In this document: positions 24,260 through 32,460 of the stretch, one piece after another
Position numbering within the stretch: the first letter of the stretch is position 1
Layout of the letters: each line of letters starts with the position of its first letter
Assembly (NCBI GenBank): GCA_964636325.1
Contig: CAZWRV010000056.1
Location: 1-40,342, forward strand
Length of the DNA stretch: 40,342 bases
Reading direction: 5' to 3'
From: CAZWRV01 sp964636325
GTDB lineage: Bacteria > Verrucomicrobiota > Lentisphaeria > Victivallales > GWF2-50-93
Notes under the pieces: generated by a model
What the model saw: only the letters and a program-made list of their open reading frames with translations
Databases searched by the model: none
What the model was told of the DNA's origin: nothing
Translations under genes and position numbers: made by a program

Positions 24260-27200
24260 CTATTTCCCCATCAGTTTCATGATCATCTTCTTGAGGGCGA
24301 CGGCGGCGTCGGGGTTGTACATTATCAGTATGTCGGCGCCGGAGTAGAGGAGGTTCGAGGCGGTGGTGAACTCCCATACGGCGGCGCGCTCCTTCAGGGA
24401 TCCCCAGGCGGGGAAGTCCTTCTCCTCGGCCTTGACCTCCTTGACCTTGGCGCACTCCTGTCCCGGCGAGACGATCATCGGGCCGGCGAGCATCTTGTCG
24501 CCCATGATGCCGGTGTATCTCACGCGCTCCATGACGGAATACGTGTATTCGATGCCGTATCCGACGGAGCCTGTCATCGGATCCATGACGATCTGCTCGG
24601 GCTTGACGTCCATGTTGGTGAGGAGGATGTTGAGCTGCTTGGCGATGTTGACGTCGATCGGCGACTGCGCGACGACGCAATGCCTGTAGCCCATAGCCGC
24701 GCCGGCGATGGTGCGGTAGTTGTTCTGCTCCACCCAGTTGAGGAGGAGGTTCTCGCCGGCGAACGCCTGCGCGACGGCCTTCATGACCTCGTTGTTCCTG
24801 TCGAAGTTGTTGTGGCCGGTGATTATGAGTGGGACGTCGACAGCCTCGAGGACTGACTTGACGAGCCTGACAGAGTCGTCGGCGGATCGGTTGCCCTTTT
24901 CGGGATGCGTCCCTTCGAGGCGGACGCTGACGAGGTCGGCGCCGAACTTCTCGACGCACGCCTTCGCCATGGCCGCGGGCTTCTTGAGCAGGTCGCCGTA
25001 GATGTTCCTGAGGTTCTGCGGGAGCTTGTCGTTGACGACGTCGAATACTTCGAGCGCCACTAGCGGCCTGTTTGGCATCTCGCCCTCCCACAGATGGAAG
25101 GGCATGCATGTGGCGCCGCCCACGGAATATGTCCTGCCCCTTGTGCCGCCCTCGGCGCGCGTGGCGCCGAGCTTGACGGTCCAGACCGGAAACTCGCACT
25201 TGTCCCTGCGGATCTTGAAGGTCTTCAACGCCCCCAGACGTTCCTGGGCGGACGGAGTTTGCTTTGCGGACTTTTCTTCGCCGATGGTCTCGCCCTTTAC
25301 GGCGCCGGACTTTTCCGGTTCCGGCGTTTTGGCGGTGGGCTCGGGCTTGGATTCGGACATCACGGACGCCTCCGGCGCCTGGATTTTTCCGCCCAGGTAT
25401 TTTTCGCTGAGGGTGTTGATTATGTCCTTGACGATTTCCTGGGAGACCGCGGCCTTGATCTCCTTCTTGATGTCGTCGGCGATGCTGGCCTTGATCTGGG
25501 AGATGAGTTCCTGCGTGATCTTCATTTCGTCCTTTTCAGCCTTGTCCGGGGCCTTTTCCGGCGCGGCGGATTCCTCGCCGTCAGTCTGCGGCGGCGTTTT
25601 CTCGACGGCAGTCTCGCGCGGCCCTTCGCCAGCGGCCTCATGCGGCTTGGAATAGGCGGCCATGTCCTCCATCGAAAGCGCCGGATGGCCGACTTTCTCC
25701 AGATATTTTCTGACGTCGTTGGCGTCGGTGGCGGAGGTCTCGTCGGCGATCTTGTCTAGGAGGTCCGGGACGCCCTGCTCCTTGCAGCGCTTCCTGAGGT
25801 CCGGGGCGAGGAGCTCCTTCAGCTCCTTGGGCATCCAGACCAGCCTGGCCAGTCCGCCCTCCGCCTTGAGGAATTTCTTCGACGTGAGGAATATCTTGCC
25901 GCAGCCCATGAAGCCGGGGGTCTGCTGGCCGCCGCCAACGTTTCCGGCCAGAGTTGAAAAGGTCATGCCGACCGGTGTTTCGCCCTGGTATTCGCGGTTG
26001 ACCGCCATGACACCGTTGCATTCGGGCAGATATGCGCAAATGACCTCGAAGCATCCGCAGCTTGTCATTGGGTTGCTCATTATGGAGTAGGCACAGAACG
26101 CGGAGACGGTCTTGTGGCTGTTGGTGAAGACGTAGTCGTTGATGCCTTTCCAGACCCCCTTGGCTGCATCGAGGCATTCGCCCTTCTTCACCGGCTGGTT
26201 GGGGCCGGTCTCGTCGATCTCGAAGGCGGCCTTGCCGTCGAGCCAGTTGTAGGCACCGCAGAGGCCGAGGCGTTCCGGGGTGATTATGCAGACGTGGTTC
26301 GGGGCGAATGACTGGCAGAGGAGGCACGAATAGAACGTGTCAACCGACTCGTCGGTCATGGACTCGAGGCGGCGGTTGCGTTCGTCGTAGACCTTCCTGG
26401 CCACGGCGAGGCGCCTGTCGACCTCGGCCCCGTCGGTGACGAGCGTGACCTTGACCTTGTCGACGATTGCGGGATATTCGGATAGAAGCTTCGCGTGGAG
26501 GATTTCGCCGTAGTGCTTCAGGCGCAATCCCTTGGCGAATCCGTTCTTGGAGACGCGTGTCCAGATGATGTCGCGCTGTCCCATGTGCCATATCCCTTCG
26601 GCGCCATTGAGGAGGTGGTGTATCTGGCGCTCGAGGATGGGTTCGAAGTCGGGCTGCATCTTCCTTCCGGCGACCTCCACCCAGATTGCGAGCGGGAGGG
26701 CGCTCCCCTCCTCGGCCTTGTCGATGTCGTCGCCGACGATCTCTATTTCGCCGTCGTTGATCTGGTCGAGGCCGACAGTGGTCACGAACTCGAACGCATG
26801 GGTCTTGTTCCCTCCGAACTCCACTTGGACGTCGGCCTTGCGGATCCTCTCTCCCTCGAACGCGGGGCCGTAGGGCACCGGAATAGGGACCTTGGTGATC
26901 CTGACCTTGCATCCTCGCACTTCGAGAGCTTTTTCGACCATGGAGTCATAAGGTACTTTGGATACTACGTGCTCGTATGTGCAGACGCCGGTCGGGAGTA
27001 TCTCGGGGATAGCGGTGTCGGCGATCACCGGGAATCCGTAGTTTATCGCGCCGGCCGCCACGGCATATTTGTCGGGCGTGACTTCGCCGAACGCGAGGAC
27101 GAACGCGAATATCCTGTCCTTGTTGTATTTCAGGTTGGCCTTGAAGTCACCGGGCTGGACGCCGCCGAAGGAGAGGGCGGCGCGGTTCGCGAAGCCGAGC

Positions 27201-27835
27201 GCGTAGACGAGGGCCGAGACGTCGCGGCCGAACGGGACGAGCCGGGTCTCCCATCCAAGCTGGACGCCCTCTTCCGCGAGCTGTTCGGCGAACTGCTTCC
27301 CCCCGGTGCATCCGGCCATGAAGACGTAGAGGTTCTTCTGCTGGAGCTCGCGGGCGATCCTGACTGCCGTGGCGTTGTCCGGGGCGGCGCCCGTTATCGC
27401 GGCGAATCCGGGCGCGGTGCCGTCGACGAACTCGATTCCGCGTTCGCGCATGATGACGTCGTTGGCTGCGCCGAGCCATATGCCTTCGACGGGGTTCGGG
27501 CCGATGAGATACTTGCAGGCCTCGATGACCTCGCAGGCGAAGAGCGCGGCCACGCCGGCGTCGAGCGCCGCTCCCAGGTATGGGAGCCATACGTTGTCGG
27601 AAGGCCTGGCGGGCAGGAGGTTTTTCGCCCTGCGCAGTATCCGCTGGAGGTCAGCGAGCCTCTCCATCTTCTCGCCTGTGAAGGAGTAGATTATCGGGAG
27701 GAAATACGCCGTGCTGGGGAAGGCCACCGGGCATTCCGCGCCCTTCAGCCTTACCGCCTCGTCGAGCTTCGCCTCGGCCTTGGCCACCCACTCCACAGCC
27801 CCGTCAATAGCGCTGCCGCATATGATCTTTGACAT
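24260..27835 (-). CDS. acsBD: Acetyl-CoA synthase fused to corrinoid protein small subunit (AcsB-AcsD)
   Basis: 1191 residues in one open frame. Residues 1 to about 730 are full bacterial-type acetyl-CoA synthase, including the N-terminal region that binds CODH. The A-cluster cysteines are 504, 507, 516, 526, 593 and 595 (CLLC, C, C, CGC), each two less than the Moorella numbering (506-597), so the alignment is gap-free there. Residues 731-870 are a charged linker rich in Pro, Glu, Lys and Ala with one helical stretch (771-815). Residues about 871-1191 are AcsD/CdhD: KLGATRAEGGTR, EGEMPNRP, EQNNYRTIAGAAMGY, AQSPIDVNIAKQLN and MDPMTGSVGYGIEYTYS. In known acetogens these are separate chains. 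The fusion would tether the methyl carrier to the enzyme it serves. A well-placed ribosome site before Met771 could also give a free AcsD. Confidence 0.93.
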   Translation of the reverse strand: MSKIICGSAIDGAVEWVAKAEAKLDEAVRLKGAECPVAFPSTAYFLPIIYSFTGEKMERLADLQRILRRAKNLLPARPSDNVWLPYLGAALDAGVAALFACEVIEACKYLIGPNPVEGIWLGAANDVIMRERGIEFVDGTAPGFAAITGAAPDNATAVRIARELQQKNLYVFMAGCTGGKQFAEQLAEEGVQLGWETRLVPFGRDVSALVYALGFANRAALSFGGVQPGDFKANLKYNKDRIFAFVLAFGEVTPDKYAVAAGAINYGFPVIADTAIPEILPTGVCTYEHVVSKVPYDSMVEKALEVRGCKVRITKVPIPVPYGPAFEGERIRKADVQVEFGGNKTHAFEFVTTVGLDQINDGEIEIVGDDIDKAEEGSALPLAIWVEVAGRKMQPDFEPILERQIHHLLNGAEGIWHMGQRDIIWTRVSKNGFAKGLRLKHYGEILHAKLLSEYPAIVDKVKVTLVTDGAEVDRRLAVARKVYDERNRRLESMTDESVDTFYSCLLCQSFAPNHVCIITPERLGLCGAYNWLDGKAAFEIDETGPNQPVKKGECLDAAKGVWKGINDYVFTNSHKTVSAFCAYSIMSNPMTSCGCFEVICAYLPECNGVMAVNREYQGETPVGMTFSTLAGNVGGGQQTPGFMGCGKIFLTSKKFLKAEGGLARLVWMPKELKELLAPDLRKRCKEQGVPDLLDKIADETSATDANDVRKYLEKVGHPALSMEDMAAYSKPHEAAGEGPRETAVEKTPPQTDGEESAAPEKAPDKAEKDEMKITQELISQIKASIADDIKKEIKAAVSQEIVKDIINTLSEKYLGGKIQAPEASVMSESKPEPTAKTPEPEKSGAVKGETIGEEKSAKQTPSAQERLGALKTFKIRRDKCEFPVWTVKLGATRAEGGTRGRTYSVGGATCMPFHLWEGEMPNRPLVALEVFDVVNDKLPQNLRNIYGDLLKKPAAMAKACVEKFGADLVSVRLEGTHPEKGNRSADDSVRLVKSVLEAVDVPLIITGHNNFDRNNEVMKAVAQAFAGENLLLNWVEQNNYRTIAGAAMGYRHCVVAQSPIDVNIAKQLNILLTNMDVKPEQIVMDPMTGSVGYGIEYTYSVMERVRYTGIMGDKMLAGPMIVSPGQECAKVKEVKAEEKDFPAWGSLKERAAVWEFTTASNLLYSGADILIMYNPDAAVALKKMIMKLMGK
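25525..25534 (-). promoter_or_regulatory. Possible internal ribosome site and start inside acsBD
   Basis: On the minus strand AAAAGGA lies four bases before an in-frame ATG whose first base is 25525 (codon 771). Use of it would yield a 421-residue AcsD with a helical N-terminal extension. It may be a fossil of the separate gene or still in use. Confidence 0.4.
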
Positions 27836-27950
27836 AAAAGGACCCCTATTGAAAAATTAAAACAAATTTTCCATACGCTTTTGAAATTCCAAGCCTGAAT
27901 CATCCCATTGGTGAATTGATGTCGCTACTCGGTCGGAACGAAAAAAAACA

Positions 27951-27988
27951 ATCCCAAATCTTGCTCGTTAAAATGCAAATTTTCACGC
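27951..27988 (-). repeat. 38-base intergenic repeat, copy A
   Basis: 33 of 38 bases agree with 31244-31281. Read on the minus strand it begins GCGTGAAAATTTGCATTTTA and ends before a run of eight T after GGGATTG. It lies 98 bases after the cooS stop and upstream of acsBD. It could be a small RNA or processing/termination site; function unknown. Confidence 0.65.
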
Positions 27989-28086
27989 TAAAGGAGCATA
28001 AAGCTCAGGCCCAATCGTCCATTCGTCCAAATCTTACATCCATCCGCCAACCTGCGGGCGCAGGCGCGCCGCGCTGGCGCTTTCGG

Positions 28087-30033
28087 TCATGCCATCGCCC
28101 TTCTGTCCTTCATGTCGAACAGCTTGCGCTCCGCCTTCCTGTTGATGCCGAGCTTCTCGCGCTTCTCGTCGAGGAGCTGGATGATCCGCTCGAAGGCCTT
28201 GTCGGCGTTCTCGCACTCGTGGAAGCATGCGCCGAAGACATGCTTGGCCTCGCCGTTCAAGAACTTCTTGACGTTCTTGGAGCCTGCGATGTGGAAGGGG
28301 TGGCCGAGGACGACGTCGACTCCGGAGGCGACGAAGTAACATCCGATCGCCACGGCCTTCTCGCTCATCCATTCCGGCGCGACGCCGACCGCGGGGACGG
28401 AGGCGAGGTCGTCGCCGAGCCCGCCCTCGAAGACGACTTCTGTGGCGGCCTCGAGTATGCGTGAGTTGTCGACGCAGCTGCCCATGTGCAGGACGGGCGG
28501 CATGCCGACAGTCTCGCAGACTTCGCGGAGTCCCTGGCCTGCGTTGCGGAGGGCCGCCTCCGGCGTCAGCATTCCCGTCTTGGCGGAGGCGATGGCTGCA
28601 CATCCTGTCTTAAGCACCAGCACGTTGTTCTGGACGAGCTTGAGCGTCAGGGCGTTGATGTAGTCGTCGAGCTTGTATTTCGGGTTGTTGCAGCCGACTA
28701 TGCCGACGACGCCCTTTATCCTTCCTTGTATTATCGCGTCGTTCAACGGTCTGAATGAGGCCCTGTAGGAGCCGCCGAGCATGTATTTGATGGCGGCCAC
28801 GCTGAATCCGGCCACGAGCTGGCTGTGCTCGTCAGGAATTGCGACCTTCGCTGGGTTCCGGTTCTTGAAGTTGTCGATCGCCCTTTTGATCAAGGACTTG
28901 GCTGAGGCCAGCGCGTTCTCCTCGTCGAAGGCCATGTGCGAGGCGCCGGTGGTCTTGGCGATTTCGGATGTCGATACTATCTCGGTGTGGTACGACTTTG
29001 CGATGTCCGGCAGGCTCGGCATGCAGCACTGCACGTCGACGACCATCATCTCGATCGCGCCGGTGACCACGGCCAGCTCCTGCTGGAGGAAGTTTCCGGC
29101 GATCGGGATGCCGTGCCGTATGAGTATCTCGTTGGCGGTGCAGCATATTCCGGCGAGCGTGACGCCCTCGGCGCCGGCGGCCTTAGCATACTCCTTTATG
29201 TCGGGCGTCGAAACCGCGATGGCGAGCATCTCCGAAAGCTCCGGCTCATGGCCGTGGACGACGATGTTGACGGTGTTTTTGCCCAGGACTCCGAGGTTCG
29301 CCTTGGAGCGCACGGGCGCTGGCGAGCCGAAAAGGATGTCCGAGACCATGGTCGCTATCCTGGAGCCGCCCCAGCCGTCCGCGAGCGAAGTCCTGAATGC
29401 GTGCATCAGAAGGTTACTGAAGTCGTGGTCCACGCCCATCGTCGTCCTGTGCATCGCCTCGACGACGACCCTGTCGATGCCGTAGGGCTCTATGCCGGTG
29501 TTCTTCCAGACCGCCTGGCGTCGCTCGGGCGCGATCTTCAGAGTCTTGAGGTTTTCCTCCTGGGCCGTGAACTCCGAGATGAAGAGGTCCGCGAGGTCCC
29601 TGGCGACGTCCTCGGCCTTCCTGCCCGCTTCGGCGATCTTGTAAAGCCTTGCAGTGTAGCGCAATGTGTCCTCGTCTCGGATCCTGTAGTCGCCGCCCTT
29701 CCCGTCGGCGACCTTCCTGAGGAGGAGCGCGAGATGCCGCCCGTGGTCCGAATGCGCCGCCGTCCCGCCGACGACCTCCCGGAGCAGGTTCCTTGCGACG
29801 ACGGTGTCTGCGTCGGCCCCGCAGACCCCCTTCGGTGACTTCGGGGTGAGCCTGCACGGGCCCATGTGGCAGATCCTGCAGCAGATGCCGTCCCTGCCGA
29901 ACTTGCACTGGTGGAGCTGCTGCTCCATGCGGGTGAAACATGTCTCGACCCCCTCCTGCTCGGCCTTCGCCAGTATCCTGACGGACGCGCCGTCGGAGGC
30001 GATGTCCTCTATCTTCCTCGGCTCGTTGTCCAT
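28087..30033 (-). CDS. cooS: Ni-Fe carbon monoxide dehydrogenase catalytic subunit
   Basis: 648 residues. Cys43 and 51 fit the D-cluster, and Cys52, 55, 60 and 71 the B-cluster. The C-cluster ligands are all visible: His in VVHGHEPELSEM, and Cys in GICCTANEI, DVQCCMPS, GIVGCNNPK, LKTGCAAIAS and HMGSCVDNS. It reduces CO2 to CO for acetyl-CoA synthase (acsA in acetogen naming) or oxidises CO. The frame opens further upstream, but the ATG at 30033 has GGAGAG upstream and starts one base after the cooC2 stop, so it is preferred. A 251-base gap with a repeat separates it from acsBD. Confidence 0.96.
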   Translation of the reverse strand: MDNEPRKIEDIASDGASVRILAKAEQEGVETCFTRMEQQLHQCKFGRDGICCRICHMGPCRLTPKSPKGVCGADADTVVARNLLREVVGGTAAHSDHGRHLALLLRKVADGKGGDYRIRDEDTLRYTARLYKIAEAGRKAEDVARDLADLFISEFTAQEENLKTLKIAPERRQAVWKNTGIEPYGIDRVVVEAMHRTTMGVDHDFSNLLMHAFRTSLADGWGGSRIATMVSDILFGSPAPVRSKANLGVLGKNTVNIVVHGHEPELSEMLAIAVSTPDIKEYAKAAGAEGVTLAGICCTANEILIRHGIPIAGNFLQQELAVVTGAIEMMVVDVQCCMPSLPDIAKSYHTEIVSTSEIAKTTGASHMAFDEENALASAKSLIKRAIDNFKNRNPAKVAIPDEHSQLVAGFSVAAIKYMLGGSYRASFRPLNDAIIQGRIKGVVGIVGCNNPKYKLDDYINALTLKLVQNNVLVLKTGCAAIASAKTGMLTPEAALRNAGQGLREVCETVGMPPVLHMGSCVDNSRILEAATEVVFEGGLGDDLASVPAVGVAPEWMSEKAVAIGCYFVASGVDVVLGHPFHIAGSKNVKKFLNGEAKHVFGACFHECENADKAFERIIQLLDEKREKLGINRKAERKLFDMKDRRAMA

Positions 30034-30034
30034 G

Positions 30035-30805
30035 TCAATCTCTCCGTGAAAAAATGTTTTGGATGAAACTGTCAACTATTGAAACGACTCTGTTGGCGGG
30101 CGGAAGCCCGGACACGCAGTATCCCTTTTCCGACATCGCCGCTATTTCGGCGTCCTCCGGGACGGGCACGAGGAAGTCGGCGCCGAGCCTTCCTTTCAAT
30201 TCTTCAGCTCCCTGTGGTGGTTTTCCGTCCCTGCATCTGTTTATGACCAGCGCCAGCATGCCGTATTCTATCCTCATCTCCTGCGCCAGCTGGTGCAGCC
30301 TGGCCATAGTGAGCATCCCGTTCCTGGAGCTGTCCCCGGCCATTATCAGCAGGTCGAGCCTGCGCACTATCCTCCTGGAAATGTTTTCGAGGCCCGCCTC
30401 GTTGTCGATTACCACCGCCGGATACTGGTCAGATATCTTCGCGATGATCTCCTTCAACACGTTGTTGGCGTAGCAGTAGCAGCCGGGCCCTTCCGGCCTG
30501 CCCATCGCAATAAGGTCGAAGTCCTTCGCCTCGACCAGGCACTCCGCGATCCTCATTTCGAGCATCTCCTGCTTGGATATGTTCCTTCCGGCCATGTCAA
30601 CGGCCTTCTCCCGAACCTCCTCGCGTATCCTGCCGACGGTCTTCTCGACCTTTACTCCAAGGACTGAGTCGAGGCAGGAGTTCGGATCCGCGTCTACCGC
30701 AAGGACAGGCGCCTTACCCGCCGCGACAAGCCTGCTGACCAGCAGCCCCGAGATGGTCGTCTTGCCGACTCCGCCTTTTCCAGTTATTGCCGTGACGAAC
30801 GCCAT
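30035..30805 (-). CDS. cooC: CooC-type nickel-insertion ATPase (copy 2)
   Basis: 256 residues. The deviant Walker A motif TGKGGVGKTT is at 8-17, and VDADPNSCLD follows. The interface CxC is C109-Y-C111 in GPGCYCYANN, the classic CooC/AcsF context. IDNEAGLENISRR is the switch II region. It sits directly before cooS, the standard place for the CODH maturation factor; copy 1 at 15215-16009 is clearly diverged and could serve the A-cluster instead. There is no Shine-Dalgarno sequence before the ATG at 30805; the upstream sequence is AT-rich and may hold the promoter of the whole block. Confidence 0.93.
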   Translation of the reverse strand: MAFVTAITGKGGVGKTTISGLLVSRLVAAGKAPVLAVDADPNSCLDSVLGVKVEKTVGRIREEVREKAVDMAGRNISKQEMLEMRIAECLVEAKDFDLIAMGRPEGPGCYCYANNVLKEIIAKISDQYPAVVIDNEAGLENISRRIVRRLDLLIMAGDSSRNGMLTMARLHQLAQEMRIEYGMLALVINRCRDGKPPQGAEELKGRLGADFLVPVPEDAEIAAMSEKGYCVSGLPPANRVVSIVDSFIQNIFSRRD

Positions 30806-30928
30806 GTTTTTGTAAAATAATGCTAAAAATGGTTATGCTCGGCATGCGCCCTTCGATGAGTGCATATAGTAATCAGCAGGGAAGAAAAAGGAAATAGCGG
30901 ATTTATCCGTTTTGCAGATTATTACAAA

Positions 30929-31183
30929 TCATTTGTGTTTTATTACAACGCCGCCCTTGCCCTCAATCGCCGAAAGGAGGGCGCTTGACTCGCCGGAGAC
31001 GAACGCGTCGGTGCCCTGGTGGATCTTGACGTGGAAGCTGAAGCCGGAGCCGGAGCCGAGGATACTGCGGGTCGTCTCCAACTTGATGCCTGTCTGGAAG
31101 CCCCCGCCTCCGCGCTCGCGCAGGTTCGATCTCTTGATCTCGTCTATGACCTGGTCGGGCGTCATCTTGAAGAGCGCTTCTTT
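30929..31183 (-). pseudogene. Remnant of NuoF/HydB-type NADH-binding flavoprotein gene
   Basis: About 84 codons between stops. KEALFKMTPDQVIDEIKRSN and RERGGGGFQTGIK match the start of the NuoF/HydB/HndC FMN/NADH domain, then ILGSGSGFSFHVKIHQG and DAFVSGESSALLSAIEGK match the segment normally about 85 residues further on. The FMN-binding NADE and EPG segment between them is gone, as are all sequence after EGKGG and the iron-sulfur part. GEE has become GES. Homology begins before the first ATG (31165). This is best read as an internally deleted gene fragment. It lies 123 bases upstream of cooC2. Confidence 0.75.
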
Positions 31184-31243
31184 TTATGCGGGATCACGGA
31201 GCAGGAAAACTGGATGTCTCCAGTCGCTTGAAATAAAAAACGG

Positions 31244-31281
31244 ATCCCAAGTCTTGCCCGTTAAAATGTCAGTTTTCACGC
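31244..31281 (-). repeat. 38-base intergenic repeat, copy B
   Basis: Partner of 27951-27988. Read on the minus strand it starts 18 bases after the dus stop and ends before CCGTTTTTTATTT. Same orientation relative to the genes as copy A, i.e. after a stop codon and before a T-run. Confidence 0.65.
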
Positions 31282-31299
31282 AGAATGGGTGTAATCCTT

Positions 31300-32295
31300 T
31301 CACCTGAGGCGGCGCGGCGCACCTGGATTTGCCTCTAGCCATTTCCAGTATCTGGGGGAGGGGCCTCGGGCGATCTCCGAAATGAAATCTTCTAACTCCT
31401 TCATGCTTGCCAAGGTCGAAGTGCGCCTCTTGATCTCGCCGCCGTAACCGCGTCCGGATATGTAGTCGAGGATGATTTTCCGCGAAATTCGCAGCCCGCG
31501 TTCCTCGCCGTTCCTTTCGACCACCTCTGCCACGTGCGCGCGGATTTCATGGGCAAGTTCCGCGGCGTCCGGCGGGACGAACTTGTCAGCAGCCGCGATT
31601 TCCCTGAAGAGCCATGGGTTCCCCATCGCGCCGGTGGCAACCATGAAGGCGTCGCATCCGGTCTCGGACGCGGCGCGCGCATATGATGCGGCAGAGACGA
31701 TCCCCCCGTTCGCAACCACTTGTATGCCAACGGATTCCCTGACGGCCGAGATTACGCCGTAGGCGACCGGGCCGGAATACATCTGCCTGACAGTCCTTCC
31801 GTGGACCGTCAGCGCGGTGGCGCCCGCGTCCCGCAGCATCTTTGCAAGGCTTATCGTCGGGGCAGGATCCTCGGCTGACAATATCCTGATCTTCGCCGTT
31901 ACTGGATGCCGGGATATCTTGGCTATCGTCTCCAATGCCCTGGCGGCCTCCGAAGGCTTGGCGCCGAGCGCCGCACCTTCGCCTTTCCGCATCACCTTCC
32001 TGACCGGGCATCCGAGGTTGAAGTCGAACACTTCGAACCGGTAGTCGTTGAGTATCTCCGCAGCTCGGGAAAGCTGGCGCATGTCTGCGCCGACGATCTG
32101 GATGCCCAGCCATTCCTCTCCGGCGCCGCGTTCCAGGAGCTCCGCAGTGTTCCGCATGTTGAAGACAAGCGCACCGGCGTCGATCATCTCGGTGAACGCA
32201 AAACGGCATCCGTGCCTCCTGGCGGAATTCCGGAAGGCAATATCCGTGTACCCCGACAGCGGGGCGAGGATTACTGAGCCATGAGCATATAACAT
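31300..32295 (-). CDS. dus: tRNA-dihydrouridine synthase
   Basis: 331 residues. LAPLSGYTDIAFR is the FMN-binding start of the Dus TIM barrel, Cys96 in FNLGCPVRK is the catalytic acid, and TVHGRTVRQMYSG and VANGGIVS are further Dus blocks, closest to the DusB type. It reduces uridine in the tRNA D-loop. An open frame adds 21 residues upstream, but the ATG at 32295 has AGGA 6 bases before it and starts just ahead of the barrel. It is separated from the HEAT gene by 126 repeat-like bases. Confidence 0.92.
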   Translation of the reverse strand: MLYAHGSVILAPLSGYTDIAFRNSARRHGCRFAFTEMIDAGALVFNMRNTAELLERGAGEEWLGIQIVGADMRQLSRAAEILNDYRFEVFDFNLGCPVRKVMRKGEGAALGAKPSEAARALETIAKISRHPVTAKIRILSAEDPAPTISLAKMLRDAGATALTVHGRTVRQMYSGPVAYGVISAVRESVGIQVVANGGIVSAASYARAASETGCDAFMVATGAMGNPWLFREIAAADKFVPPDAAELAHEIRAHVAEVVERNGEERGLRISRKIILDYISGRGYGGEIKRRTSTLASMKELEDFISEIARGPSPRYWKWLEANPGAPRRLR

Positions 32296-32322
32296 GTTAA
32301 ATCCTAAGATGGGCTTTACGCA

Positions 32323-32460
32323 CACATAAAATTCCAAGCACCAATAATCAAATTCCAAATAAATTTCAATTTACAAATTTCAAACGAATCGAGACAATGC
32401 CTAGATATTGAAGTTTGAGGTTTATTTGGAACGTTGTGCTTGGAGGTTTGGATCATTATC
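32323..32460. repeat. AT-rich fold-back repeat reaching into the HEAT gene tail
   Basis: The left arm (about 32323-32385), read as reverse complement, gives TTTATTTGGAATTTG then GGTGCTTGGAATTT. The right arm (about 32418-32450) reads TTTATTTGGAACGTTG then TGCTTGGAGGTTT. The arms are inverted around about 35 bases. The right arm encodes the last dozen residues of the HEAT protein, so that tail may be repeat-derived. Confidence 0.5.

Noticed and set aside
24260..27835. acsBD fusion as a sequencing error joining two genes
   Set aside because: The linker is long, stop-free and has a consistent charged composition with a helical segment, which a simple lost stop codon would not give; read mapping is still advisable.
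30034..30075. Earlier start for cooS at 30075
   Set aside because: It would overlap the cooC2 end and lacks a ribosome site, whereas the ATG at 30033 has GGAGAG upstream and matches the family N-terminus.
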